A program made the translations under genes and the position numbers. A stretch of 64,000 nucleotides of DNA from Microbacterium sp. ABRD28 (lineage in GTDB: Bacteria > Actinomycetota > Actinomycetes > Actinomycetales > Microbacteriaceae), in assembly GCF_003850245.1 (NCBI RefSeq), contig NZ_CP031015.1:310001-374000 (forward strand), in the 5' to 3' direction. This document shows positions 17,062 through 24,771 of this stretch, piece after piece (positions within the stretch are counted from its first letter, which is position 1; each line of letters begins with the position of its first letter). A model generated the notes under the pieces. The model did not search any database and was not told where the DNA came from. It saw only the letters and a program-made list of their open reading frames with translations.

Positions 17062-17712
17062 TCAGTGTCCTTCCGCCGGGGCCAGGCTGAGGCCCGTGAG
17101 TTCTTCGAGCGAGGCGACGGTGTTGTCGCCGAACGCCTCGCGCACCGCGAAGCCGCCCGGGGCCACGTCGAAGATCGCGTGGTCGGTGTAGACGCGGGTG
17201 ACGCACCCGACGCCGGTGAGCGGGTAGGTGCAGGCCGTGACGAGCTTGGACTCGCCAGCCTTGGTGAGCAGGTCGGTCATGACGTAGACGTCCTTGGCGC
17301 CGATGGCGAGGTCCATCGCCCCGCCGACGGCGGGGATGGCGCCGGGCGCCCCCGTCGACCAGTTCGCCAGGTCGCCGGCCTCGGAGGCCTGGAACGCCCC
17401 GAGCACGCAGACATCGAGGTGTCCGCCGCGCATCATGCCGAAGGAGTCGGCGTGGTGGAAGTACGCCGCGCCCGGGAGGGCGGTGACGGCCTGCTTGCCG
17501 GCGTTGATGAGATCGGGATCGACGGCGCCGGCCTCGGGGGCCGGCCCCATGCCCAGGAGCCCGTTCTCGGTGTGGAGGATGATCTCGAGGTCGGCGGGAA
17601 GGAAGTTGGCCACGAGGGTGGGGGCGCCGATGCCGAGGTTGACGTACGCGCCCTCGGGGATGTCGGCGGCGATGCGGCGGGCGAGGTCGTCTCGCGAGAT
17701 GCGGGTGCTCAT
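17062..17712 (-). CDS. pcaJ: 3-Oxoacid CoA-transferase subunit B
   Basis: The 216-residue subunit carries the catalytic glutamate in HTENGLLGMGP (about residues 47-57) and the GIGAPTLV and SFGMMRGGHLDV motifs of beta subunits. With PcaI it transfers CoA from succinyl-CoA to beta-ketoadipate (or to another 3-oxoacid, as in ScoAB or AtoDA). The start codon overlaps the pcaI stop (TGATG), consistent with a strict 1:1 complex. The pathway assignment is from context. Confidence 0.88.
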   Translation of the reverse strand: MSTRISRDDLARRIAADIPEGAYVNLGIGAPTLVANFLPADLEIILHTENGLLGMGPAPEAGAVDPDLINAGKQAVTALPGAAYFHHADSFGMMRGGHLDVCVLGAFQASEAGDLANWSTGAPGAIPAVGGAMDLAIGAKDVYVMTDLLTKAGESKLVTACTYPLTGVGCVTRVYTDHAIFDVAPGGFAVREAFGDNTVASLEELTGLSLAPAEGH

Positions 17713-18437
17713 CAGACGGGCCGTCCTTCCAGGTCGACGCCGCCCACGAAGGCGCCGTCTTTCAGCCAGGGTCGCTCACCGACGGCGACGACGCGGTCGA
17801 CGAAGATGCCGGGGGTCACCACCGTCTCGGGGTCGAGGCTTCCCAGCGGCACGATCTGGTCGACCTGGGCGATCGTGCGGGTCGCGGCCGTGGCCATGAT
17901 CGGGCCGAAGTTCCGGGCCGTCTCGCGGAAGACGAGGTTGCCCCACCGGTCGCCCTTCAGCGCGCTGATGAGGGCGACGTCGGCCTTGATCGGATACTCG
18001 AGCACGTAGGTGCGTCCATCGATCTCGCGGGATTCCTTGCCCTCCGCGAGTTCGGTACCCACTCCGGTCGGCGAGAAGAAGGCACCGATCCCGGCGCCGG
18101 CGGCGCGGATGCGCTCGGCGAGGTTGCCCTGTGGCACGAGTTCGAGCTCGATGTCGCCATCGCGGTACAGGCCGTCGAAGACCCACGAGTCGCTCTGGCG
18201 GGGGAACGAGCAGATGATCTTGCGCACTCGCCGCGTGGCGAGGAGGGCCGCAAGTCCCACATCCCCGTTGCCGGCGTTGTTGTTGACGATCGTCAGGTCT
18301 GTCGCGCCCTGTGCGATGAGGGCGTCGATGAGCTCGACCGGCTGACCGGCGCGACCGAAGCCGCCGATCATGACGGTGGCCCCGTCGGGGATGTCGGCGA
18401 CGGCGTCCGCGACGCCCGTCACGGTCTTGTCGATCAC
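17712..18437 (-). CDS. pcaI: 3-Oxoacid CoA-transferase subunit A
   Basis: The 241-residue alpha subunit contains the CoA-binding GGFGRAGQP motif (about residues 25-33), the IVNNNAGNGDVGL loop and the FFSPTGVGTELAEGKE stretch typical of the family. The start is GTG 18437, placed six bases after AGGAG. It is the first gene of the operon pcaI-pcaJ-pcaF-iclR and lies downstream of the double palindrome that probably serves as operator. Confidence 0.88.
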   Translation of the reverse strand: MIDKTVTGVADAVADIPDGATVMIGGFGRAGQPVELIDALIAQGATDLTIVNNNAGNGDVGLAALLATRRVRKIICSFPRQSDSWVFDGLYRDGDIELELVPQGNLAERIRAAGAGIGAFFSPTGVGTELAEGKESREIDGRTYVLEYPIKADVALISALKGDRWGNLVFRETARNFGPIMATAATRTIAQVDQIVPLGSLDPETVVTPGIFVDRVVAVGERPWLKDGAFVGGVDLEGRPV

Positions 18438-18467
18438 ACCGGCTCCTGCCTGACTCGTAAAATGTTC

Positions 18468-18508
18468 GCGATACGTACGCCTGTACGTATCGCGTACCCA
18501 TGGTACGC
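18468..18508. promoter_or_regulatory. Two overlapping palindromes, probable IclR operator of pcaIJF
   Basis: A perfect 11-4-11 palindrome (GCGATACGTAC, gcct, GTACGTATCGC; 18468-18493) overlaps by two bases a perfect 7-3-7 palindrome (GCGTACC, cat, GGTACGC; 18492-18508). They lie 31-71 bases upstream of the pcaI start, where RNA polymerase would bind. IclR-family regulators bind such palindromes. The match to the IclR gene at the end of the operon is inferred. Confidence 0.75.
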
Positions 18509-18557
18509 CGGAACGCCCGTTGGCGCGACCCTTCGTCGCGGCGCGCGCCGCGGTCGT

Positions 18558-18643
18558 GTCCCCAACTCCTGCAGATCGGCGCCGATCGCGCCACAACCCG
18601 CCGCGGGGACCTGGGAGCGGGCCGTTCTGCAGGAGTTGGGGAC
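18558..18643. repeat. REP/MITE-like inverted-repeat element, copy 2
   Basis: GTCCCCAACTCCTGCAGATC (from 18558) is mirrored by the complement ending in TGCAGGAGTTGGGGAC (18628-18643). The interior (about 40 bases) differs from the other two copies. It lies between the pcaI promoter and the end of the thioesterase gene. Confidence 0.8.
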
Positions 18644-18695
18644 GGAAGTGCCCGGGGAACGCGGTGCCGCGCGGCGGGGGCGCGGCGCGGCGCGG

Positions 18696-19712
18696 TCAGT
18701 CCTGCAGCGTCAGCGCGGTGGGGATCGGCACGATGCGCTCGCGCTCGCGGATGAGTTCCACGGCGTGGCGCACGAGCCGCACATCCTCGGCGAGTTCGGG
18801 CTCCCACCGCGGAACCGGCCGGGCGCGGCCGTCGGTGCCGGGGTCGACGAAGACCATGATGCACTGCGTGGTGAGGCTCTTCTCAGCGGGGGTCCGGGGG
18901 TCGGCCGAGAGCACCCGCACGACGATGTGCATGCTGCGGGGGCCGGTGTAGATGAGGCGGGCGTCGAGCTCGACGAGGTGCCCGATGCGCACCGGCGCGA
19001 GGAAGTGGATACCCCCGGAGTACACCGCGACGGCCTTGTCGGACGACCACGCGGCCGCGCACGCGTAGGCGGCCTCATCGATCCAGCCCATCACCGTGCC
19101 GCCGTGCGCGGCGCCGCCGAAGTTCACCGCGCTCGGCGGCGCGAGGAAGCGCATCTGCGACCGGGGCGCCGCGGTGTCTTCGGTGTAGACCTGGCCGAGC
19201 ATGGCCTTCTTGATGGTGTCGCGGGCGGCGATCCGCGAGGTCGCGATCGCCCCGAGGGCCCGGTCGGCGTCGGTGCGCGGCGTCCACTCCGGCACCGACG
19301 CGGGGCGGCGGTCGTCATCGACGGCGACGAAGACGAGCATGCAGGTGGTCGCCGGTTCGTACTGACGGGATCGGATGTCCGCGGCCTCGACGGTCACGGC
19401 GACGTGGACGCTCGACCGGCCGGTGTGCACGACGCGGGCGTGCACGGCCACGAGCGATCCGGGCGCGATCGGGCGGGTGTGCTGCACGTTCCCGACGTAC
19501 GCCGTGACGCAGTAGCGCCCGCTCCAGCCGACGGCGCAGGCGTAGCCCGCCTGGTCGATCCACTCCATCACGCTTCCCGCGGCGACGGTCAGGCCACCGG
19601 CGGCGGCATCATGGGGCAGCGCCAGGAAGCGCATCGTCACGCGATCGGCGGCGACTGCGGCATCCGTCATCGGCGGTTCGGTGGTCTCGGTCGCCGGCGG
19701 CTCTGCGGTCAT
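18696..19712 (-). CDS. Acyl-CoA thioesterase with two hotdog domains
   Basis: The 338-residue protein holds two homologous halves of about 150 residues. Each has a VMEWIDQAGYACA or VMGWIDEAAYACA helix after a MRFLA strand, followed by RIGHLVELDARLIYTG-type strands. This double 4HBT arrangement is that of BACH/BFIT-like acyl-CoA thioesterases, which hydrolyse medium to long chain acyl-CoA. The start at ATG 19712 abuts the decayed pcaD, and no clear ribosome binding site precedes it; ATG 19670 is an alternative. Confidence 0.85.
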   Translation of the reverse strand: MTAEPPATETTEPPMTDAAVAADRVTMRFLALPHDAAAGGLTVAAGSVMEWIDQAGYACAVGWSGRYCVTAYVGNVQHTRPIAPGSLVAVHARVVHTGRSSVHVAVTVEAADIRSRQYEPATTCMLVFVAVDDDRRPASVPEWTPRTDADRALGAIATSRIAARDTIKKAMLGQVYTEDTAAPRSQMRFLAPPSAVNFGGAAHGGTVMGWIDEAAYACAAAWSSDKAVAVYSGGIHFLAPVRIGHLVELDARLIYTGPRSMHIVVRVLSADPRTPAEKSLTTQCIMVFVDPGTDGRARPVPRWEPELAEDVRLVRHAVELIRERERIVPIPTALTLQD

Positions 19713-19719
19713 GCTCACA

Positions 19720-20422
19720 TCATGGTGCGTCGACGTAGACCTCTGCAGCGATGCGGAACGCGGGCGACGCCGTCGGCGATCTCCCGGACGAGGCTCTCGG
19801 GGGTGACCTCGTCGGATCCGCCCCAGACCGCCAGCACGGGCACGGTGATCTCGCCCAGCCGGTCGCGCACGTCGTGCGCGGCGAGCGCCTCGCAGCAGCG
19901 GGCGTAGCTCTCGGCGTCGGCATCGCGCAGGGAGTGCAGGAGCCGCCCGGTGAGGTCGGGGTTCCCGGCGATCGTGTCGGGGGCGAACCACCGCCCGGCC
20001 GAGGCGATGGTGAGCGACGACGTCGACTGCTGCCGCACCTGCGCGGCGCGCTCGTGCCATCCGTCGGCCGTGCCGATCTTCGCACCGGAGGCGATGATCG
20101 TTCGCGGAGCGGACGAGGGAGGGATGCCGCAGGGCCAGCTCCAACCCGATGGCGCCCCCGAGCGACACCCCGGCGTAGTGGAAGGGCTCGCCAATCTCGG
20201 CGGCGAGGGCGTCGGCGAGGTCGGCGACGGTGAACGGGTCGGTCGCCGCGGGAGAGGCGCCGTGACCGGGGAGGTCGAACGCGCGCACCCGGAACCGGGC
20301 CCGAAGCACCGGAACGACCTGCTCCCACAGGATCGTCGAGGTGCCGAGCGAGTCGCCGAGGACGACGAGCGGGGCACCCGGGGGCCGCCGGCGTCGGACA
20401 GGGTCAGCACGGGACGGTTCAC
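19720..20422 (-). pseudogene. pcaD: 3-Oxoadipate enol-lactonase PcaD, frameshifted and truncated
   Basis: Starting at GTG 20422 the codons give VNRPVLTLSDAGGP, the usual PcaD opening. The homology then moves to another frame near 20390 (APLVVLGDSLGTSTILWEQ, the nucleophile elbow GVSLGG) and returns to the first frame near 20110 (IIASGAKIGTADGW, the acid VWGGSDEVTPESL). Near 19750 the frame may shift again, and the gene ends about 30 residues early, without the catalytic histidine. Even with sequencing error at one site, the missing C-terminus makes it non-functional. It lies directly upstream of the thioesterase on the same strand. Confidence 0.78.
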
Positions 20423-20426
20423 GGGG

Positions 20427-20528
20427 CGGCGGCAGATCGGCGAACTGCGATCCGTCGTCGAGTCCGAGGCGGGCAAGTCCTACCTGGCGGAGGCCTACAC
20501 CGGCTGGCCGCTGCCGCAGGCGGGCTGA
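20427..20528 (+). pseudogene. Probable 4-hydroxybenzoate hydroxylase (PobA) C-terminal remnant
   Basis: About 32 codons end with LAEAYTGWPLPQAG and a stop. The pattern, a run of charged helix followed by LAExYxGxPL, resembles the extreme C-terminus of 4-hydroxybenzoate 3-monooxygenases. Such an enzyme would make protocatechuate, the substrate of the pca pathway beside it. No upstream part of the gene is present. The identification rests on a short stretch and could be wrong. Confidence 0.35.
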
Positions 20529-20591
20529 GCCGTCGCCGGGCCGCGGCATCCGGCGGTGGTGGCCGCATCCCGCCCAGGCTCGCGCGGGAGG

Positions 20592-20650
20592 GAGTGCACC
20601 CTCGCGGGGAGCGGGTGCACCCTCGCGGGGAGCCAGTGCACCCTCGCCAC
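20592..20650. repeat. 21-bp tandem repeat array, locus 1 (3 units)
   Basis: Units GAGTGCACCCTCGCGGGGAGC begin at 20592, 20613 and 20634, the last one partial. The period is exactly 21 bases, so reading frames remain open across the array. The same unit occurs at 60419-60472 (reverse orientation) and 63132-63235. Confidence 0.85.
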
Positions 20651-20689
20651 TTCTTGGCCACCCCGTTCCCCTTCCCCTCCGCGCGCGTA

Positions 20690-20899
20690 CGATCGGCCAA
20701 GCGGGGCCTCGTCAAGCGCCGCGCCGACCCCAACGACCGGCGCGCGAACGCCGTGGTCGCCACCGTCGCCGGTCAGGAGCTCGCCCGCGACGCGCAGCAG
20801 ACCGCCCGCCGCGCGGAGGAAGCGGTGCACGGCGACCTCGACGCCGACGAGCGCCGCATCCTCATGGCCCTCCTCCGCCGTCTCGCGTTCGCCTCCTGA
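20690..20899 (+). pseudogene. MarR-family regulator, C-terminal remnant
   Basis: The codons read AKRGLVKRRADPNDRRANAV and continue into a C-terminal dimerisation helix (LDADERRILMALLRRLAF). This is the wing and final helices of a MarR regulator. The N-terminal half, with the recognition helix, is absent. In its place stand the 21-bp repeats, which are in frame with it and would add HPRGE-type repeats if translated. It is probably a deletion remnant. Confidence 0.7.
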
Positions 20900-20999
20900 C
20901 CGGACACGTTCCCCCGACTCGACCCGCGGCACTGGCGAATCGCGCCGCCGATGTGCACAGTGGTGCTGAGCGGCCTTCGCCACGCTCGAGGAGGACCCG

Positions 21000-22403
21000 A
21001 TGCACACCACCGTCTTCGAACGCCGCCCACCCGCGGCCGCGGTGATCGATCATGCGCTGGGCGCGACCCGCCACAGCGTGTTCTGGCTCGACGACATCAC
21101 CCCGCCCTCGTACCCGCGACTGGTCGGCACGCACCTCGCCGACCTCGTCGTGGTCGGCGCCGGCTACGCGGGGCTGTGGACGGCGCTCCGCGCCAAGGAA
21201 CGCGATCCGGCACGACGGGTGATCGTCGTCGAGGCCCGTACCGTCGGCTGGGCGGCCTCCGGACGCAACGGCGGCTTCTGCGAGGCGAGCCTCACTCACG
21301 GCCACGACAACGGCGCCACCCGCTGGCCCGACGAGATCGACCGCCTCGACGAACTGGGGCGCGAGAACCTCGATGCCATCGGCGAGACCGTCACCCGCTA
21401 CGGCATGGATGCCGAGTTCGAGCGCACGGGCACCCTCTCGGTCGCCGTCGAACCCCACCAGATCGAATGGCTGGCCGAGGAGGAGGGGTTCCTGGATGCC
21501 GCGGCCACCCGCGCCCTCGTCGACTCCCCCACCTATCTCGCCGGCGCCTGGGAGCGCGAGGAGACCGCGCTCGTCCACCCCGGCAAGCTCGCCGCCGAGC
21601 TCGCGCGGGTGGCCGTGGAGGCGGGGGTGGAGATCTTCGAGCACTCCCGGGTGGTCGACATCGACTCCGAGGCCGGAAGCCGGCCGATCGTCCGCACCTC
21701 CAACGGCGCCGTCCGGGCCGCCAAGGTGGCGCTCGCGACGAACGTCTTCCCGTCATTGCTGACCCGCACGCGGCTCTACACGGTGCCGGTCTACGACTAC
21801 GTCCTCATGACCGAGCCTCTCACCGCGCAGCAGAAGGCCGCCATCGGGTGGGAGGGGCGCCAGGGCATCGCCGACCTCGCCAACCAGTTCCACTACTACC
21901 GGCTCACGCGCGATGACCGCATCCTCTTCGGCGGATACGACGCGATCTACCACTACGGCCGCAAGGTGCGTCCCGCTTACGAGGAGCGCGCCTCGAGCTA
22001 CCGCACCCTGGCGTCGCACTTCTTCACCACCTTCCCGCAGCTCGAGGGGCTCCGCTTCTCCCACCGCTGGTCGGGCCCCATCGACACGTGTTCCCGGTTC
22101 TGCGCCTTCTACGGCGTCGCTCGTGGCGGCACCGTCGCCTATGCGGCCGGCTTCACAGGACTCGGGGTCGGCGCCACGCGGTTCGCCGCCGACGTCATGC
22201 TCGACCTGCTGGCCGGGACGCCCACCGAGCGCACCGAGCTGAAGATGGTCAAGGACAAGCCCATCCCCTTCCCGCCCGAGCCGGTGGCTGCCCTCGGGGT
22301 CACCCTCACCAAGTGGTCGCTCGATCGCGCCGACCACAACCAGGGTCGGCGAAACGTCCTGCTGCGCACGCTCGACGCGGTCGGGATGGGGTTCGACTCC
22401 TGA
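21000..22403 (+). CDS. FAD-dependent amine oxidase (DAO family, PuuB-like)
   Basis: The 467-residue flavoprotein has the dinucleotide-binding motif VVVGAGYAGLWTAL (about residues 49-62), followed by the GWAASGRNGGFC segment typical of gamma-glutamylputrescine oxidase and related amine oxidases. The C-terminal GFTGLGVGATRFAADVMLDL caps the FAD site. It probably oxidises a primary or secondary amine; the substrate is unknown. About 45 residues precede the FAD motif. Start ATG 21000 follows GAGGAGGA. No puu genes are next to it. Confidence 0.85.
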   Translation: MHTTVFERRPPAAAVIDHALGATRHSVFWLDDITPPSYPRLVGTHLADLVVVGAGYAGLWTALRAKERDPARRVIVVEARTVGWAASGRNGGFCEASLTHGHDNGATRWPDEIDRLDELGRENLDAIGETVTRYGMDAEFERTGTLSVAVEPHQIEWLAEEEGFLDAAATRALVDSPTYLAGAWEREETALVHPGKLAAELARVAVEAGVEIFEHSRVVDIDSEAGSRPIVRTSNGAVRAAKVALATNVFPSLLTRTRLYTVPVYDYVLMTEPLTAQQKAAIGWEGRQGIADLANQFHYYRLTRDDRILFGGYDAIYHYGRKVRPAYEERASSYRTLASHFFTTFPQLEGLRFSHRWSGPIDTCSRFCAFYGVARGGTVAYAAGFTGLGVGATRFAADVMLDLLAGTPTERTELKMVKDKPIPFPPEPVAALGVTLTKWSLDRADHNQGRRNVLLRTLDAVGMGFDS

Positions 22404-22534
22404 CCCGCTTCACTCGACCCGCGCGAACGGCGTTGCGGCGAGATGTCAGACTTCTTTTCTGACCTTCTGCGGGCTGGGCGCGACCACGGCTGTGGAAAGC
22501 GGACCTATGCACGCGCACCTGTGAGGAGTTCTCC

Positions 22535-23419
22535 ATGACGCTGCACACTGACGCTCTGCGTGATCATGCCTGTCTCATCGTGCACGGCCCTGACCAGCCC
22601 GGACTCGTTGCAGCGGTCTCCACACTGATCACTCGCAACAGCGGGAACATCGTCACCCTCGACCAGTATTCTGACGACCCGGAGGGCGGCGGGTTCTTCC
22701 AGCGCGTCGTCTTCCACCGGGCGAATCTGACCGCGGCGATGCCTGCCATCGAAAAGGACTTAGAGGAGACCCTCGCTCCGATCGGAATGACGTGGGTGCT
22801 CACCGATCAATCGGTCCCCAAGCGCATGGCGGTCCTGGCATCGACGAGCGATCACTGCCTCCTCGAGCTCCTCTGGCGCCACCGCCGAGGCGAGCTTCCG
22901 GTCACCATTCCGATGGTGATCTCGAACCACACCAACACTGCCGACGACGTGCGCTCCTTCGGGATCCCGTTCTTCCACGTCCCCTCTCAGGGCGCCGACA
23001 AGTCCAAAGCCGAGTCGGAGATTTTGAAGCTTCTCGGCGACAACGTCGACTTCGTCGTGCTGGCTCGTTACATGCAGATTCTTTCCGAGGACTTCCTGGA
23101 GAAGGTCGGTGTGCCCGTCATCAACATCCACCATTCGTTCCTCCCCGCCTTCATCGGCGCGGCGCCTTACCGAAAGGCCAAGGAGCGCGGTGTGAAGCTG
23201 ATCGGCGCAACGAGCCACTACGTGACCGCAGACCTCGACGAGGGTCCGATCATCGAGCAGGACGTCGCGCGCGTCGATCACCGGATGACGGCCGCTGACC
23301 TGCAGGCGCGCGGCGCGTATGTCGAGCGCGCCGTGCTCTCGCGCGCCGTGCAGTGGCATGCCGAAGACAGGGTCATCCGTCACGGGAATCACACGATCGT
23401 CTTCAGCGATCGTCCCTGA
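22535..23419 (+). CDS. purU: Formyltetrahydrofolate deformylase
   Basis: The 294-residue protein combines an N-terminal ACT domain (CLIVHGPDQPGLVAAVS, from about residue 13) and a formyltransferase-fold domain with VINIHHSFLPAF (catalytic histidine, about residue 206) and ATSHYVTADLDEGPIIEQ (aspartate). It hydrolyses 10-formyl-THF to formate and THF, balancing one-carbon units and feeding formate to PurT. GAGGAG stands eight bases before ATG 22535. The codons are visibly less GC-biased than those of neighbours, which may reflect different origin. A GTCAG...CTGAC dyad lies at about 22446-22464. Confidence 0.93.
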   Translation: MTLHTDALRDHACLIVHGPDQPGLVAAVSTLITRNSGNIVTLDQYSDDPEGGGFFQRVVFHRANLTAAMPAIEKDLEETLAPIGMTWVLTDQSVPKRMAVLASTSDHCLLELLWRHRRGELPVTIPMVISNHTNTADDVRSFGIPFFHVPSQGADKSKAESEILKLLGDNVDFVVLARYMQILSEDFLEKVGVPVINIHHSFLPAFIGAAPYRKAKERGVKLIGATSHYVTADLDEGPIIEQDVARVDHRMTAADLQARGAYVERAVLSRAVQWHAEDRVIRHGNHTIVFSDRP

Positions 23420-23445
23420 CGACGCCGCGCGTGTAATGTGCGAGC

Positions 23446-23892
23446 ATGAGACGCCTCGTCACAGGCCTGGCCGGTCTGAGGCCGGTCTGGATCATCCTGG
23501 TCGCCGTCGTCACAGCAGTCCTGGTGAACCTCGCGATCTACGGCGTGGCGCGGCTTGCGGGAGTGGAGTTCTGGTTCACCGCCGCGGGCGGGCCGCTTCA
23601 GGTACTGCCGCCGGTGCTCACTCTTTTCACTGCGGCCCCGCTCGCGGCCGGTCTCACCATCGCTGCCGTCGTGGGGCGATGGTGGCGCAGCGTGTTCGTC
23701 GTCGCTGCGATCGTCGCGGTTATTCTCGAGATCGGATCGATCTTCACGCTGACCATCCCCGCCGACTTCGACACCGGCAGCACGCTCTCGCTCTCGCTGT
23801 GCCACATCGCGATGGCACCAGTCACCGTCATCGCCCTCTTTGCGCTTCGCGGACGCCGGCGATCGCAGGTACAGAAGGCTTCCGATGGGTGA
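23446..23892 (+). CDS. DUF6069-like membrane protein
   Basis: The 148-residue protein has four hydrophobic segments (about residues 14-38, 50-68, 75-95 and 115-132) and a basic C-terminal tail. The pattern of GVARLAGVEFWFTAAGG followed by AAPLAAGL resembles DUF6069 proteins, which are uncharacterised. It follows purU by 26 bases; shared transcription is possible. The base composition is moderate, like purU. Confidence 0.68.
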   Translation: MRRLVTGLAGLRPVWIILVAVVTAVLVNLAIYGVARLAGVEFWFTAAGGPLQVLPPVLTLFTAAPLAAGLTIAAVVGRWWRSVFVVAAIVAVILEIGSIFTLTIPADFDTGSTLSLSLCHIAMAPVTVIALFALRGRRRSQVQKASDG

Positions 23893-23901
23893 GGTGTGCG
23901 C

Positions 23902-24209
23902 ATGAAGGCGACGATCGCGGGCACGACGATGCCGGTTCTCGAACTGACCCTCGACCCCGGGGAGCGGGTCATCGCCGAAGGCGGCGACGTCTCATGGCTC
24001 ACTCCGGGGTTCGACATCCAGACCTCCACCGCGTTCGGCTCGGGCGGCAAAGGCGGGTTCATGAGCGGCCTGAAGCGTTCTTCGGCGACTCGCTCTTCCT
24101 CGCGCAGGTGCACGGCCCGGGCCACGTCTGGCTGCAGTCGATGACGCCCGCGAAGCTCGCCGCGGCGATCGAGGCGTACCTGCCCGATAAGTCGGGCGAC
24201 AACGGCTGA
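23902..24209 (+). pseudogene. AIM24-family protein with internal deletion and frameshift
   Basis: ATG 23902 opens a frame reading LELTLDPGERVIAEGGDVSW and GGKGGFMSGLKR, the N-terminal strands of the AIM24/TIGR00266 beta-sandwich. Near 24070 the homology jumps to another frame (FFGDSLFLAQVHGPGHVWLQ) and ends with TPAKLAAAIEAYLP. Only about 100 codons remain of a family usually above 200, so the middle is lost as well as the frame. Confidence 0.7.
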
Positions 24210-24229
24210 GTCCCGGATCGGGATGGGGG

Positions 24230-24439
24230 TCACCCGGCCCCGCCACCGCCCAAGCGGGTCCATGCGGCCTTGCCCTCGGCGCGCCGTGTCGCACGGAGAG
24301 GACTCACGTCCGCTGTCGAGCCCGCGCGCTGGAGGTCGTCACGCGTCATCCGCTTCTGGGCTCGCTCGCGCAACATCAGCAATGAAATGACGCTGAGCGC
24401 CATCACTGCGACGATGGCGAAGGCGATGGTGTACTCCAT
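24230..24439 (-). CDS. Small single-helix membrane protein
   Basis: The 69-residue product begins MEYTIAFAIVAVMALSVISL, one membrane helix, followed by a basic cytoplasmic tail. TACGAT lies six bases before the ATG, which fits a leaderless start. It has no recognised family. An upstream ATG (24460) would add seven residues. Confidence 0.55.
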   Translation of the reverse strand: MEYTIAFAIVAVMALSVISLLMLRERAQKRMTRDDLQRAGSTADVSPLRATRRAEGKAAWTRLGGGGAG

Positions 24440-24488
24440 GGCGGCATCGTAGAGGCGCATCGCCCGAGAGGGAAGGGACAGCGGCCGC

Positions 24489-24709
24489 ATGGCCCGCCTC
24501 CTCCTCACCGGCAGGTCCGCGACCGTCAGCTCGACCCCTGGGACGAAGAGCGGATGACGCGATTCCTCGCGACACAGAAAGACGTCGTGGTCTCGGGCAC
24601 TGCCGAGAGCGAGGGCGTGTTCCGCGATCGATTCGCCCACGTGATCGTGCTCAGCGCGCCGATCGAGGTCCTCCTCGACCGGGTCACGCGGCGCGCGAGT
24701 AAGTCCTAA
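24489..24709 (+). pseudogene. P-loop nucleotide kinase remnant
   Basis: ATG 24489 gives MARLLLTG, the first strand of a P-loop kinase, but the GxxGxGKS loop is absent. In the next frame, from about 24520, DPWDEERMTRFLATQKDVVV and AHVIVLSAPIEVLLDRVTRR follow, the second half of a small ATP-binding kinase-like protein, ending at TAA 24707. An internal deletion has removed about 50 codons including the P-loop and shifted the frame. Confidence 0.65.
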
Positions 24710-24771
24710 GGGAAGACGCCTGCTCAGCAGGAGAAGATCTGGTCGAGGCGGCTTCCGGGTGACCACCCCGC

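Noticed and set aside
15976..18009. Plus-strand open frame of 677 codons opposite the pca operon
   Set aside because: It covers three well-supported minus-strand genes, and its translation is arginine, glycine and aspartate rich without motifs.
20592..20650. CRISPR-like or iteron array of a replication origin
   Set aside because: The 21-bp units have no spacers, and no rep or dnaA gene lies nearby; only tandem repetition is supported.
20495..21010. Minus-strand frame of 171 codons between the pca remnants and the amine oxidase
   Set aside because: It is the complement of the MarR remnant and the repeats and shows no protein family features.
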